A stretch of DNA of 64,000 nt from Streptomyces sp. MUM 178J. Lineage in GTDB: Bacteria; Actinomycetota; Actinomycetes; Streptomycetales; Streptomycetaceae. The position numbers and the translations under genes are program-made. Below are positions 19,730 to 28,238 of this stretch, piece after piece. How positions within the stretch are numbered: position 1 is the first letter of the stretch; the number at the start of each line of letters is the position of its first letter. Location of the stretch: NCBI RefSeq assembly GCF_022414575.1, contig NZ_JADWYQ010000008.1, positions 62,001 to 126,000 of the forward strand, read 5' to 3'. The notes under the pieces were generated by a model. It was not told where the DNA came from. It did no database searches and saw nothing but the letters and a program-made list of their open reading frames with translations.

Positions 19730-20788
19730 TCAGCCGGACAGCGCGTCCAGCAGCCGGTCGACGTCGGCGGGGGTGTTGTGGAGGTGGAAGGACACCCGCA
19801 GGCTGCCCGAGCGGTCCGCCGCGATGACGCCCGCCCGTGCCAGCTCCGCCGCCCGTCGCCCGAGCCCCGGCACGGCGACGATCGCGGACGCTCCGTTCCC
19901 GCTGTCCAGGGGCTCGTGCCCCAGCCGCCGCAGACCCGCCCGGAGCTGCTCGGCGAGCGCGGTGTCATGGGCGTATACCGCCTCGACCCCGACCTCCTCC
20001 AGCAGCGCCAGTGACTGCTGCGCACCGTGGTACGCGAGGAACGTCGGGGGCTCGTCGAAGCGGCGCGCGGAGCGGGCGAGCCGCTCCACCGGCCCGTACA
20101 AGCTGCCCGACTCGTCCTCCGCCGCATAGGTTCCGGCGTGAAAAGGCGTCAGCCCCCGCTGGGCGTCCTCGGTGAGGGTGAGGAAGGACGCGCCGCGCGG
20201 GCAGAGCAGGTACTTGAAGCCGCCGGTGACGGTGTAGTCCCAGGCCCCGGCGTCCAGCGGCAGCCAGCCGGCCGCCTGGCTGGCGTCGACGAGCGTGCGG
20301 GCCCCGCAGGCGGCGGCCGCGTCCCGCAGCGCGGGCAGGTCGGCGAGCCGGCCGTCGGCGGACTGCACGGCCGAGAAGGCCACCAGACGGGTGCCGGGCC
20401 GTACGGCGTCGGCGAGCGAGTCCAGCGGCGCATAGCGGAGCTCGAGATCACCGCGCACCGTGAAGGGCGTGATCACAGAGGCGTACTCCCCTTCGGGGAG
20501 GAGGACTTCCGCGCCTGGCGGCAGCGCTGCGGAGATCAGCCCGACGTGGACCGAGACCGAGCCTCCGACGGCGACCCGGTCCTCGGGCACCCCCACAAGC
20601 CGCGCGAAGGAGCCGCGGGCCGCGTCGACGGCCGCCATGTCCCCGGCCCCGGCCGCGCGTCCGGCGGCCACCTCCTCCGCCAGCGTGGTGATCGCGCGCA
20701 CGGCGCGGCGCGGCAGCAGCCCGCAGGTGGAGCTGTTCAGATAAACCGACTCGGGCGTGAACTCGGCCTGGGCGTCCTTGATCTCCAT
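19730..20788 (-). CDS. Class V PLP-dependent aminotransferase (cysteine desulfurase/kynureninase-like fold)
   Basis: A 352-residue fold-type I enzyme: [15 protein letters not shown] at the N-terminus, [16 protein letters not shown] (Asp for the PLP ring nitrogen), the PLP lysine in [15 protein letters not shown], and [21 protein letters not shown] at the end. It resembles isopenicillin-epimerase/desulfurase-like class V aminotransferases; the substrate is unknown. ATG 20788 was chosen because homology begins at [13 protein letters not shown] 20848 or TTG 20857 in the same frame would add 20-23 residues and overlap the upstream GNAT stop, so translation may be coupled. Confidence 0.85.
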   Translation of the reverse strand: MEIKDAQAEFTPESVYLNSSTCGLLPRRAVRAITTLAEEVAAGRAAGAGDMAAVDAARGSFARLVGVPEDRVAVGGSVSVHVGLISAALPPGAEVLLPEGEYASVITPFTVRGDLELRYAPLDSLADAVRPGTRLVAFSAVQSADGRLADLPALRDAAAACGARTLVDASQAAGWLPLDAGAWDYTVTGGFKYLLCPRGASFLTLTEDAQRGLTPFHAGTYAAEDESGSLYGPVERLARSARRFDEPPTFLAYHGAQQSLALLEEVGVEAVYAHDTALAEQLRAGLRRLGHEPLDSGNGASAIVAVPGLGRRAAELARAGVIAADRSGSLRVSFHLHNTPADVDRLLDALSG

Positions 20789-20853
20789 GCCGCCACTCTT
20801 GGCCGCTGCGCGCCGGCGGTCAACCCGATGCGCCCGGTCCTCCTCCATGGTGC

Positions 20854-21396
20854 TCAACCGCTGCCGTCTCCGTCCGCCGCGCGCACGCCGTAGGCGTCAC
20901 AGGCGCCGGCGTCCGCCGCGGCCACGGCCAGGACCAGCACCAAATGATCTCCCTGTCTCGGCGTCAGCGGGTGCGGCAGCCAGCCGTGAGCGGCGTAGAA
21001 GGCCTGGGCCCGCAGGTTGCGCTCGAACACCTCGAGCCGCGCCCGCCGCACTCCGGCGGTCTGCCAGCGGCGCACACACGCGTCGTGCAACGCCGTCCCG
21101 ATGCCGAGCCGCCAGTGCGCGGGGGCCACGTGCAGCTGTGTCAACGTCATCCCCTCGCCCTCCTCGCTCTCCTCCCCCTCCCGGAACGAGGCGACCCCGG
21201 CCAGAGCGCCCCCGTGCTCGGCGCACAGCACGGCGCCGCGTCCGATGGCCGCCTCCCAGGCCGCCCTGCTGCGGGCGTGCACCTCGGGGCTGTCGAACAA
21301 CTCGTCGGGGATGTGTCCGCGGTAGTACGCAGCCCGGGCCTCGGCATGCGTCCGGACAACGGCGTCGAGGTCGGCGTGGATCGCGTTTCGGATCAT
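20854..21396 (-). CDS. GNAT family N-acetyltransferase
   Basis: A 180-residue acetyl-CoA-dependent transferase. Motif A is LHVAPAHWRLGIGTALHDACV; motif B is RLEVFERNLRAQAFYAAHGW. The region AIHADLDAVVRTHAEARAAYY starts the fold. The substrate is unknown. ATG 21396 is preferred because the frame upstream is low-complexity and not GNAT-like. It probably forms an operon with the aminotransferase downstream. Confidence 0.88.
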   Translation of the reverse strand: MIRNAIHADLDAVVRTHAEARAAYYRGHIPDELFDSPEVHARSRAAWEAAIGRGAVLCAEHGGALAGVASFREGEESEEGEGMTLTQLHVAPAHWRLGIGTALHDACVRRWQTAGVRRARLEVFERNLRAQAFYAAHGWLPHPLTPRQGDHLVLVLAVAAADAGACDAYGVRAADGDGSG

Positions 21397-21514
21397 GCTG
21401 CGAGGGACGCCGGAGGGCACGGCTGCGGTTGCGGCGTTCGGTCGTCGCCGAGCCGTCCCCCCGATAGGCTGAACGGCGTTCCCGGTGGTGAACACGGAAG
21501 GGGGGCGAGGGGGT

Positions 21515-21733
21515 ATGGCCGCAGTTGATTCCGGCGGGGCCCAGGTCAAGTCCGCGGTGCGGACCGTGGAGTTGCCGGAGTTCTTCGCCGGGCGTCCCGG
21601 CATGCATTCGCTCGCCGCGGTCCAGGAGGCCGTCGGCTGTCCCGCGTGGCTCACGCCCACGCACGAGCAGACGATCAAGGACGCGCTCCTCGACGCGCGG
21701 GACCGGCTGACACTCGCCACAAGGAGGCTTTGA
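21515..21733 (+). CDS. Small hypothetical protein, 72 residues
   Basis: Short protein MAAVDSGGAQVKSAVRTVEL... with a helical C-terminus (TIKDALLDARDRLTLATRRL). A promoter-like TAGGCT lies at 21466-21471 and a strong RBS (ggaagggggg then gaggggg) precedes the ATG. The next gene, a GNAT, begins one base after the stop, so the two are co-translated or at least co-transcribed. Function is not recognised. Confidence 0.65.
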   Translation: MAAVDSGGAQVKSAVRTVELPEFFAGRPGMHSLAAVQEAVGCPAWLTPTHEQTIKDALLDARDRLTLATRRL

Positions 21734-21734
21734 C

Positions 21735-22205
21735 ATGGAGATATCGCTGCGTGAGGTGCGCGCGGAGGACCTGGATCTGTTCTTCGAGCAGATGCAGGAC
21801 CCCGAGGCCGCCCGGATGGCCGCCTTCATGCCGGAGGGCCCGGCCGACCGCGCCCGTTTCGACGCGCACTGGGCGCGCGTGCTCGCCTCCGGGGACGTCA
21901 ACCGCACGGTGCTGGCCGACGGCGCGCCCGTGGGCCACGCCGCGGTGTACGGGCCTGAGGAGGAGCGTGAGGTGACGTACTGGATCGGCCGCGACCACTG
22001 GGGCCGCGGTGTGGCCACCGCCGCGCTGCGGGCACTGCTGGAGCTGGTGCCGGAGCGACCGCTCCGCGCGCGTGCGGCAGCCGACAACACGGGCTCCCTG
22101 CAGGTCCTCGAGAAGTGCGGCTTCCGCGTCACCGGGAAGGACCGGGGCTTCGCCCACGCCCGCGGCAAGGAGATCGACGAGTATGTGCTGACGCTCGGCG
22201 GCTGA
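21735..22205 (+). CDS. GNAT family N-acetyltransferase (RimJ/RimL-like)
   Basis: A 156-residue acetyltransferase of the RimJ/RimL type: LREVRAEDLDLFFEQMQDPEA at the N-terminus, VTYWIGRDHWGRGVATAALRALL as acetyl-CoA motif A, and ADNTGSLQVLEKCGFRVTGK as motif B. The start has aaggagg upstream. It lies directly behind the 72-residue small protein. The substrate is unknown; family members modify amino groups of proteins or small molecules. Confidence 0.92.
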   Translation: MEISLREVRAEDLDLFFEQMQDPEAARMAAFMPEGPADRARFDAHWARVLASGDVNRTVLADGAPVGHAAVYGPEEEREVTYWIGRDHWGRGVATAALRALLELVPERPLRARAAADNTGSLQVLEKCGFRVTGKDRGFAHARGKEIDEYVLTLGG

Positions 22206-22231
22206 GCGCGGCCGGCCCGGTCGGATCCCCT

Positions 22232-22251
22232 CCTCCCCCGCGAGGGGGAGG
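22232..22251 (+). terminator. Hairpin after the GNAT gene
   Basis: Perfect 8-bp stem cctccccc-gcga-gggggagg, 26 bases after the GNAT stop. It is short and lacks a T tract, so it may be a weak terminator or a transcript-stabilising hairpin. Confidence 0.5.
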
Positions 22252-22305
22252 GAGATCGTCGCGGCGCACGAGGTGCGCCGGGGTCGGGCCGGGGAGCGTG
22301 GAGGC

Positions 22306-23295
22306 ATGACACCGACCACGTTCGCCACAGCACCACAGGCCCCCGGCGCAGCGTGCCGGCTGCCCGCCGCGCTGCGCGCCGTCGCGATCGCCGCCTGCGT
22401 CCCGTACGTCACGCTCAAGGCCGCATGGATCGCCGGGAGCCGGATCGGCATCCCCGAAGGCAGCGTCCTGCTGGAGCACCGGGGCACGATGATCGTCGCC
22501 AATGGCGTCACGCTCCTGATGGACGCCTGTGTCGTGCTTCTGGCGCTGCTGCTCACCCGGCCGTGGGGGCTGCGCGTCCGGGCCTGGCTGCTCGCGGCGC
22601 CCATATGGGTCGCCACGGGACTGCTGGGCCCGATCATGGTGGGTTTTCCGCTCCAGCTCGCCGTCGCCGCTCTCGGCGGGTCGACGAGCGTGGAGGAGGC
22701 GTCCGAGGCGGCCTTCCTCGATTCCTGGGTGTTCGCAGTCGTCTACGGGGGCTTCATCGCCCAGGGTCTCGCCCTCGGGGGGCTCTTCGTGCTGTACGCG
22801 CGGGCACGCTGGAGCCGGGTGTGGCGCGGCCGGATATGGGACCTGCCGTCCGCGGCGACCGGGCCGTTCATGCGTGCGGCCGTCGCGGCCGGGGCTCTGG
22901 CCGCGCTCGGCCCCGCGGTCCTTCATGTGATGTGGGCGCTGGGGGCCGACGTGGGGCTGCCCGCGGAGACGGCCTCGTCCGGGACCGCGGGCTTCCGGGT
23001 GCTGGAAGCCGTCCGCGTGCTGTTCGCGGCCCTCGCCCTCGGCGGGGCGGTGTCGCTCGCGTTCCGCCGCTTCCCGGGCACGCGGGTGCGCACGGCCCTG
23101 GCCGCGGCCTGGACGGGGTCGGCGGCGCTCGGCGCCTGGGGCGGCTATCTCACGCTCGTGGCGCTGCTGCCCGTGTCGGACGGGACCGGTGGCGTGTCGG
23201 CGCTGCCGTCCCTCGCCTACGCTGTGGAGATGGTCTCCGGCGCCCTGTTCGCATGCGGCATCGCCTCGCTGCTGCGGCGGCGCGGCACGGCGTGA
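22306..23295 (+). CDS. Polytopic membrane protein of unknown function
   Basis: 329 residues with about eight hydrophobic segments and no recognised domain. The start at 22306 has gtggaggc directly upstream. Its TGA overlaps the GTG start of the histidine kinase (GTGA), so it is translationally coupled to a two-component system and may be its sensing partner or its effector. Streptomycetes often pair such membrane proteins with NarL-type systems (general knowledge). No catalytic motif is visible. Confidence 0.75.
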   Translation: MTPTTFATAPQAPGAACRLPAALRAVAIAACVPYVTLKAAWIAGSRIGIPEGSVLLEHRGTMIVANGVTLLMDACVVLLALLLTRPWGLRVRAWLLAAPIWVATGLLGPIMVGFPLQLAVAALGGSTSVEEASEAAFLDSWVFAVVYGGFIAQGLALGGLFVLYARARWSRVWRGRIWDLPSAATGPFMRAAVAAGALAALGPAVLHVMWALGADVGLPAETASSGTAGFRVLEAVRVLFAALALGGAVSLAFRRFPGTRVRTALAAAWTGSAALGAWGGYLTLVALLPVSDGTGGVSALPSLAYAVEMVSGALFACGIASLLRRRGTA

Positions 23296-24638
23296 GCGCC
23301 CTGTGCGGAGCGCTGGCCGCGCTGCTCGGAAGGCGAGCCAGGCTGCGGTGGGTCCATCTGGTCCTCGGCGGCGCGCTTTTGATGCCGTACTGGCTGCTCG
23401 CGGCCGTGTTCGTCGGCCCGCTCAGCGGCGCGGAAGGCTTCCTCGACAGCTCTGTCGCCCTGCAGTTCGGCGCGTATGCCGCGGCGCTGCCGCTCGTCGC
23501 GGTCACCGCCCTCGCCCCGGTCGCCCGGCCGCTGTCCGTGGCCCTCGCCCGGCCCTTGTGCGGGGTGCCTCCTGAGCGGTTCGTGGACGGCGCGGCGGGG
23601 CTCGCGCGCACACGGGCCGCGCGGCTGCGCACTTCGGCCTGGTGCACGCTGCACTTCGGGGTCGGCGCGCTGATCAGCGGGGCGTCGCTCGCGCTTCCTC
23701 CGTTCGCCGTCTCGGTGATGATCGCGCCGTTCTCGGGGTCGGTGCGGGACTGGCTCGGGGCCCCAGGGTTCCTGGCGCAGCCGGCCGTCCGGGTTCTCGC
23801 CCCGCTCGCAGGCGTCGCCATGCTGCTGGCGCTCGCGGCGTGGTCGGCTGCCGCCGGGGCGCTGCTGGCCCGTGTGGCGCCGCGGCTGCTCGGCCCCACC
23901 CCGGAGGACCGGCTGGCCTCCGCCGAGCGGCGCGCGGCCGAACTGGCCGAGCGCAACCGCCTGGCCAGGGAGCTGCATGACTCGGTGGGCCATGCGCTGA
24001 GCGCGGTCACCCTCCAGGCGGGCGCGGCGCGCCGGGTGCTGGGCAGCGACGCGCCCGGCGATGTGGAGTTCGTACGGGAGGCGCTGGCGGCGATCGAGGA
24101 CACCGCGCGGCGTACCGTGGGCGAACTGGACTGTGTGCTGGGCCTGTTGCGGCACGGCGAGGACGGCGGCGCCGACCCGGCCGGCGATCTGACCGGGCCG
24201 GGGCTCGACGCCGTCGACGGGCTGCTCGCCCGCAGCGGGGTACGCGTGTCCCTGACGTCCGGGGGCGATCCGGCCGCCGTCCCGCCGGCCGTCTCCCGCG
24301 AGGCGTACCGCATCGTCCAGGAGGGCCTGAGCAATGTCCTGCGCCACGCGGGCGGACCCGCGGAGGCCGCTCCGGCGGCCCTTTCGGTCCTGGTGGGCGA
24401 CGAGAAACTGGTGATCACGATGGAGAATCCGCTGCCGGGGCGGCCCGGCCCGGTGCGCCCGGGAGGCGGCCGCGGGCTGCGCGGCGTCGCCGAGCGTGCC
24501 TCGCTGCTCGGCGGTCACGCCGAGGCCGGCCCGCGGCAGGGCGTCTGGCGGCTGTCGGCCATGCTGCCCCTGCGAAGACCGCTGAGGAGTCCACTGAGGA
24601 GTCCACTCGGGAGTCCGCTGGAAGGACACGAACGATGA
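23292..24638 (+). CDS. Two-component sensor histidine kinase (HisKA_3 type)
   Basis: A 448-residue membrane kinase. Several hydrophobic segments fill the first 200 residues; a coiled-coil-like stretch (DRLASAERRAAELAERNRLA) leads to the dimerisation box with phospho-acceptor His229 in RELHDSVGHALSAVTLQAG. The ATPase domain follows (YRIVQEGLSNVLRHAGG, the N box; GGGRGLRGVAERASLLGG, the G box). The GTG start overlaps the stop of the membrane protein, and its TGA overlaps the ATG of the response regulator. The last residues encode a short repeat (RSPLRSPLGSPLE) from three near-copies of aggagtccact. Confidence 0.93.
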   Translation: MSALCGALAALLGRRARLRWVHLVLGGALLMPYWLLAAVFVGPLSGAEGFLDSSVALQFGAYAAALPLVAVTALAPVARPLSVALARPLCGVPPERFVDGAAGLARTRAARLRTSAWCTLHFGVGALISGASLALPPFAVSVMIAPFSGSVRDWLGAPGFLAQPAVRVLAPLAGVAMLLALAAWSAAAGALLARVAPRLLGPTPEDRLASAERRAAELAERNRLARELHDSVGHALSAVTLQAGAARRVLGSDAPGDVEFVREALAAIEDTARRTVGELDCVLGLLRHGEDGGADPAGDLTGPGLDAVDGLLARSGVRVSLTSGGDPAAVPPAVSREAYRIVQEGLSNVLRHAGGPAEAAPAALSVLVGDEKLVITMENPLPGRPGPVRPGGGRGLRGVAERASLLGGHAEAGPRQGVWRLSAMLPLRRPLRSPLRSPLGSPLEGHER

Positions 24639-25303
24639 GCGAGCAGCCGCAGGTCAGGGTCGTCCTCGCCGACGACGAACGCATGGTCCGCACCGCGCTG
24701 CGCGTCATCCTCGACGCCGAGGACGACGTCCGGGTCGTCGGGGAGGCGGCGACGGGTGCCGAAGCCGTCTCCGTGGTGCGCGAACTGCGGCCCGACGTGG
24801 TGCTGATGGATGTGCGGATGCCGGAGATCGACGGCATCCGGGCCACGGAGCAGATCCTGGCCGGGCTCACGGACGGACCGCCGCGGATCGTTGTGGTGAC
24901 CACGTTCGAGAACGACTCCTATGTGTACGACGCGCTGCGCGCGGGTGCGGCGGGCTTTCTGCTCAAACGGGCCGCGGCCGAGGAGTTGGTCCAGGCCGTG
25001 CGGCTGGTGTCCCGCAGCGACTCGCTGCTCTTTCCGTCGGCGCTGCGGTCGCTGGCCGCGGAGCACACACGCGGCCCCGCGCCGTCCCCGCCTGCGTGGA
25101 CGGCGCGGCTCACGGAGCGGGAGGCCCAGGTGCTGCGGCTGATGGCGACGGGCCTGACGAACGCGGAGATCGCCGGGCGGATGGGGGTGGGTCCGGCGAC
25201 GACGAAGACGCATGTGGCGGCGGTCCTGGCGAAGACGGGCGCGCGGGACCGCACCCAGGCGGTGATCGCCGCTTATGAGTCGGGCTATGTCTCGCCCCGC
25301 TGA
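24635..25303 (+). CDS. NarL/LuxR family response regulator
   Basis: A 222-residue response regulator. The receiver domain has the acidic pair DDE near the start, phospho-acceptor Asp59 in VVLMDVRMPEIDG, and the conserved Thr and Lys (VVTTFE; FLLKRAA). The C-terminal LuxR helix-turn-helix is LTEREAQVLRLMATGLTNAEI followed by VGPATTKTHVAAVLAKTGARDR. It overlaps the kinase stop by ATGA, so the two form a cognate pair. Targets are unknown; the upstream membrane protein is a candidate partner. Confidence 0.95.
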   Translation: MSEQPQVRVVLADDERMVRTALRVILDAEDDVRVVGEAATGAEAVSVVRELRPDVVLMDVRMPEIDGIRATEQILAGLTDGPPRIVVVTTFENDSYVYDALRAGAAGFLLKRAAAEELVQAVRLVSRSDSLLFPSALRSLAAEHTRGPAPSPPAWTARLTEREAQVLRLMATGLTNAEIAGRMGVGPATTKTHVAAVLAKTGARDRTQAVIAAYESGYVSPR

Positions 25304-25304
25304 C

Positions 25305-25499
25305 GAGACGCAGACGGGCATCGGGCAGTTCGACGTCCCCGCCGCTCCGCTGCAGATCGCGATGGTGTCCGCCGCCCTCGCCGACGACGGACGCCGGCCA
25401 ACGCCGCCCGAGGGCGCCCCGGGCCCGCCGGGTGCGGATCCGCGCGCCGAACCGCCCACCCGCACGGGCGAGTGGGCGGTGAGGGGCGAGGGTGAGTAG
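25305..25499 (+). pseudogene. Remnant of a penicillin-binding transpeptidase
   Basis: In the gap after the response regulator one frame reads GIGQFDVPAAPLQIAMVSAA followed by LADDGRRPTPP. This matches the conserved segment near the end of class B penicillin-binding proteins (consensus like IGQ-V-ATPLQMAMV-AA-ANDG--P-P), which follows the KTG motif. No KTG, SxxK or SxN motif is present, and the frame continues into a Pro-rich, non-homologous tail, so only a fragment survives. The same frame opens within the last codons of the response regulator. Bases 25500-25609 hold nothing recognisable. Confidence 0.6.
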
Positions 25500-25609
25500 C
25501 GCCGACGCCACTCACCCGTGGTCAGGACCCTAGAAGCGTTTGCTCCCGATGCCGGTCCGTTCCGCGCACGGTCAGTCCGGAAAACGCACCAGACCGTACG
25601 CGGGCCCGG

Positions 25610-26590
25610 TCAGCGTTCCCGGAGCGTCTGGGAGGGCGCCTCGCCGAACCTCGCCCGGTACTGGGCGGCGAACCGCCCTGTGTGTCCGAAGCCCCAGCGC
25701 CAGGCGGCATCGCTCACGCTCAGCTCGGCGGGATCGCCCCGCCGCAGTTCCTCCCGCACGCGCGTCAGGCGCACGTCCCGCAGATAGGCCATCGGCGACA
25801 GCCCGACGTATCGGCGGAAGGCCTCCTGCAGCCAGCGGGCGCTGACCTGGGCGATCTGGGCGAGTTCCGCGGTGCTGAAGGGATGTTCGGGGCGTTCCTG
25901 GATGGCGTCCACGGCCCGCTTGACCGGTGCGGGCCGCAAGGCCGGCGGCGGACGCTCCAGCTCATCCCGGTAGGGATGGTCGGCGGCCAGCAGCAGGCCG
26001 TTGAGCAGCGCTTCCTGCAGGGGTGCGGCCACGAGTTGCCGCCGCAGCAGCGAGTCGTCCCGGGCCGCTTCCTCGACCGTCCTCTGCACCAGCCGCACCC
26101 AGCCGCGCCCGGCGGCGGTGGAGAGGTCGATCCGCGGAGCGAACTGCGGCGGTGCGGGCAGGGTGCGGCCGAGCAGCCGCTCCATATGGCCGCGCAGCTC
26201 ATGGGGGTCGATCTTGACTGCGAGCAGCCGGCAGTCGCGTCTCCAGCGGTCCAGCAGCACCTTGCCCGCCGGGTCGAAGAACACGCCCTCGTCGGCGGTC
26301 GCGGTGTCCGCTCTCCGCTCGCCCTGCCGCCAGTCCAGGCAGCCGGAGAGCGGCGCGTCGACGTGGTAGTGGCCCAGGTCCCCGAAGCGCAGCCGCACAT
26401 CGGCCTCGAAGGAGAAGTCGCCCATCGTCAGCGCGCCGAGGCGCACGGTGTCGAACCGGGCCGCGAAGGCCCGTTCCCGTCCGAGCACGTCGATGGAGGT
26501 CGCGTAGAACTTGTCGCCGATCTCCGCCCGCGCCTCGTCCACATCTTCCGTACGGAAGGAGCTTCCACCCACACAATGAAGGATATTCAT
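25610..26590 (-). CDS. AraC family regulator with AraC-binding-like N-terminal domain
   Basis: A 326-residue regulator. The N-terminal domain (TEDVDEARAEIGDKFYATSI; YHVDAPLSGCLDWRQG; GVFFDPAGKVLLDRWRRDCR) is the ligand-binding-like region found in regulators of aromatic catabolism. The C-terminal part has the two AraC helix-turn-helix motifs: FSTAELAQIAQVSARWLQEAF with RRYVGLSPMAYLRDVRL, then LSVSDAAWRWGFGHTGRFAAQY. The start MNILHCVGG at 26590 is preferred. A small unknown gene is divergent 35 bases away. No catabolic genes adjoin, so the target is unclear. Confidence 0.9.
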   Translation of the reverse strand: MNILHCVGGSSFRTEDVDEARAEIGDKFYATSIDVLGRERAFAARFDTVRLGALTMGDFSFEADVRLRFGDLGHYHVDAPLSGCLDWRQGERRADTATADEGVFFDPAGKVLLDRWRRDCRLLAVKIDPHELRGHMERLLGRTLPAPPQFAPRIDLSTAAGRGWVRLVQRTVEEAARDDSLLRRQLVAAPLQEALLNGLLLAADHPYRDELERPPPALRPAPVKRAVDAIQERPEHPFSTAELAQIAQVSARWLQEAFRRYVGLSPMAYLRDVRLTRVREELRRGDPAELSVSDAAWRWGFGHTGRFAAQYRARFGEAPSQTLRER

Positions 26591-26625
26591 GTGCCACGCC
26601 GCCGCGCACACATCAGGATGGGCGT

Positions 26626-26865
26626 ATGAGCGGACCATCCGGATTCACCTTCACCCGGCGCGGCGACGGCAGCGTGCTGATCGAGCACCGCGGGCGCTCC
26701 GCCGCCGTGCTGCGCGGAGCCCGGGCGGAGAAGTTCCTGGCGCAGGCGGAGTCGGGCGACGCCCAGTTGACGATGGCGCGCTGGACCGGCGCGTACCGGT
26801 TCGGCAACGAGCGCACGGCCCGCGATCACCCGCGCAACCAGGGGCGCGGTCGGCGGCGCGCATAG
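26626..26865 (+). CDS. Small hypothetical protein, 79 residues
   Basis: Basic small protein (SGFTFTRRGDGSVLIEHRGR...ending NQGRGRRRA) beginning with what looks like a short beta-hairpin module followed by a helix. It is divergent from the AraC gene. A CAGGAT hexamer 6 bases before the ATG and the lack of a Shine-Dalgarno sequence suggest a leaderless mRNA. It has the codon use of a real Streptomyces gene (high GC at third positions), but I do not recognise a family. Confidence 0.6.
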   Translation: MSGPSGFTFTRRGDGSVLIEHRGRSAAVLRGARAEKFLAQAESGDAQLTMARWTGAYRFGNERTARDHPRNQGRGRRRA

Positions 26866-26957
26866 CCGGCGGTCGGCGGCGACGGCGACGGCGACCGGGG
26901 GACACGTCAGGGCGAAGGCAATGGAACGGTAAAGCCACCTCGCTCGTTACCCCTGGC

Positions 26958-28178
26958 ATGACAGCTATGACCCCCGGCTCGAACATTCCTCTCTCCGCCG
27001 TGCGTGTGGCGGTGGACGTCGCCGCTCCGGTGCGGCTCGACGTATCGGGCCTGCTGCTCACCGCCGACGGCAAGGTGCGCTCCGACGACGACTTCATCTT
27101 CTACAACCAGCCCGCGGGCCCCGGTGTCACCTACCGCTCGGGCGGCGGGACGGCCCCCGATGCGATCATCGTGGACACCGCAGCGGTGCCGCCCGGCATC
27201 GAGAAGATCGTCGTCACCGCCAGCCCGGACGCGGCAGGGCAGACCTTCCAGGGCATCGAGCCCACCGCCACCGTCCGCAACGCCGACGACGGGACGGCGC
27301 TGGCCACCTTCACTCCCCCGCGGCTCGGTGCGGAGACGGCGCTCGTCGTCATCGAGATCTATCTGCGCAACGGCGCGTGGAAGGCGCGCGCGGTCGGCCA
27401 GGGCTATGCGAACGGGCTGGCCGGCATCGCCACGGACTTCGGCGTCTCGGTCGATGAGGAGCCGGCCGCCGCAGCCGCCGCCCCGGCAGCGCCTCCCGCA
27501 GCCGCCGCCCCGGCCGCCGCAGATCCGCGCGTGGCCGCCCCGCCGATGCCCTCGACGCCCCCGGCCGCGGCGTCCGCAGCGCCCGCCGCGCCCGGCGCCG
27601 GGAAGATCAATCTGGACAAGGGGCGGGTCAGCCTCCAGAAGAACCAGACCGTGTCCCTGGTCAAGGGCGGCCGGCCGCTGCTGTCCCAGGTCAAGATGGG
27701 CCTCGGCTGGGAGCCCGCCTTCCGGGGCAAGGACATCGACCTGGACGCCTCCGTCATCGCCTACGGCCCCAGCCGCAACCACCTCGACAGCTGCTACTTC
27801 GGGAAGCTGTCGATCCTGAACGGGTCCGTCAAGCACTCGGGCGACAATCTCACGGGTGAGGGCGCGGGCGACGACGAGGTGATCGTCGTGGACCTGGGCC
27901 GGCTCCCCGCGGAGGCGACGGGCCTGGTCTTCACGGTGAACTCCTTCTCCGGACAGAAGTTCACCGAGGTCGCCAAGGCGTACTGCCGGCTGATCGACGC
28001 CATGACCGGCGAGGAGCTGGTCCGCTTTGACCTGACCAACGCCGAGCCGCAGACCGGTGTGATGATGGCCAAGCTCATCCGGCAGTTCTCGGGCGAGTGG
28101 GAGATGACCGCGCTGGGCGAGTTCGTGAAGTCCCGCACCGTCCGCGGCATGGTCAAGCCGGCCGCGCAGGCCCTGTGA
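26958..28178 (+). CDS. TerD family protein with two TerD domains
   Basis: A 406-residue protein with a degenerate TerD-like domain (residues about 5-160; LTADGKVRSDDDFIFYNQP, DTAAVPPGIEKIVVTAS), an Ala/Pro linker (about 166-215), and a canonical TerD domain (SLVKGGRPLLSQVKMGLGW; DIDLDASVIAY with the acidic calcium-site residues; FVKSRTVRGMVKPA at the end). TerD proteins bind calcium and are linked to tellurite resistance, phage resistance and stress or developmental signalling. ATG 26967 is an alternative start. A perfect terminator follows. No other ter genes are adjacent. Confidence 0.87.
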   Translation: MTAMTPGSNIPLSAVRVAVDVAAPVRLDVSGLLLTADGKVRSDDDFIFYNQPAGPGVTYRSGGGTAPDAIIVDTAAVPPGIEKIVVTASPDAAGQTFQGIEPTATVRNADDGTALATFTPPRLGAETALVVIEIYLRNGAWKARAVGQGYANGLAGIATDFGVSVDEEPAAAAAAPAAPPAAAAPAAADPRVAAPPMPSTPPAAASAAPAAPGAGKINLDKGRVSLQKNQTVSLVKGGRPLLSQVKMGLGWEPAFRGKDIDLDASVIAYGPSRNHLDSCYFGKLSILNGSVKHSGDNLTGEGAGDDEVIVVDLGRLPAEATGLVFTVNSFSGQKFTEVAKAYCRLIDAMTGEELVRFDLTNAEPQTGVMMAKLIRQFSGEWEMTALGEFVKSRTVRGMVKPAAQAL

Positions 28179-28183
28179 CCCGT

Positions 28184-28227
28184 GCGGCCGGCCCCCGCCG
28201 CCTGTCCCGGCGGCGGGGGCCGGCCGC
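28184..28227. terminator. Strong bidirectional terminator
   Basis: A perfect 17-bp stem (gcggccggcccccgccg and its complement) with a 10-base loop lies between the convergent TerD and PhoX-like genes, 6 bases after the TerD stop. Confidence 0.85.
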
Positions 28228-28238
28228 TGTACCCGCGG

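Noticed and set aside
17331..20129. A 932-codon open frame on the plus strand
   Set aside because: It lies antisense to the OYE gene and across the MarR gene in another frame; the translation is Arg/Gly/Ala-rich without domains. It is a by-product of high GC.
22353..24638. One long protein of 761 residues including the histidine kinase
   Set aside because: The first 313 codons are out of frame with the membrane protein encoded there and are Arg/Gly-rich; the kinase starts at GTG 23292, overlapping the membrane-protein stop.
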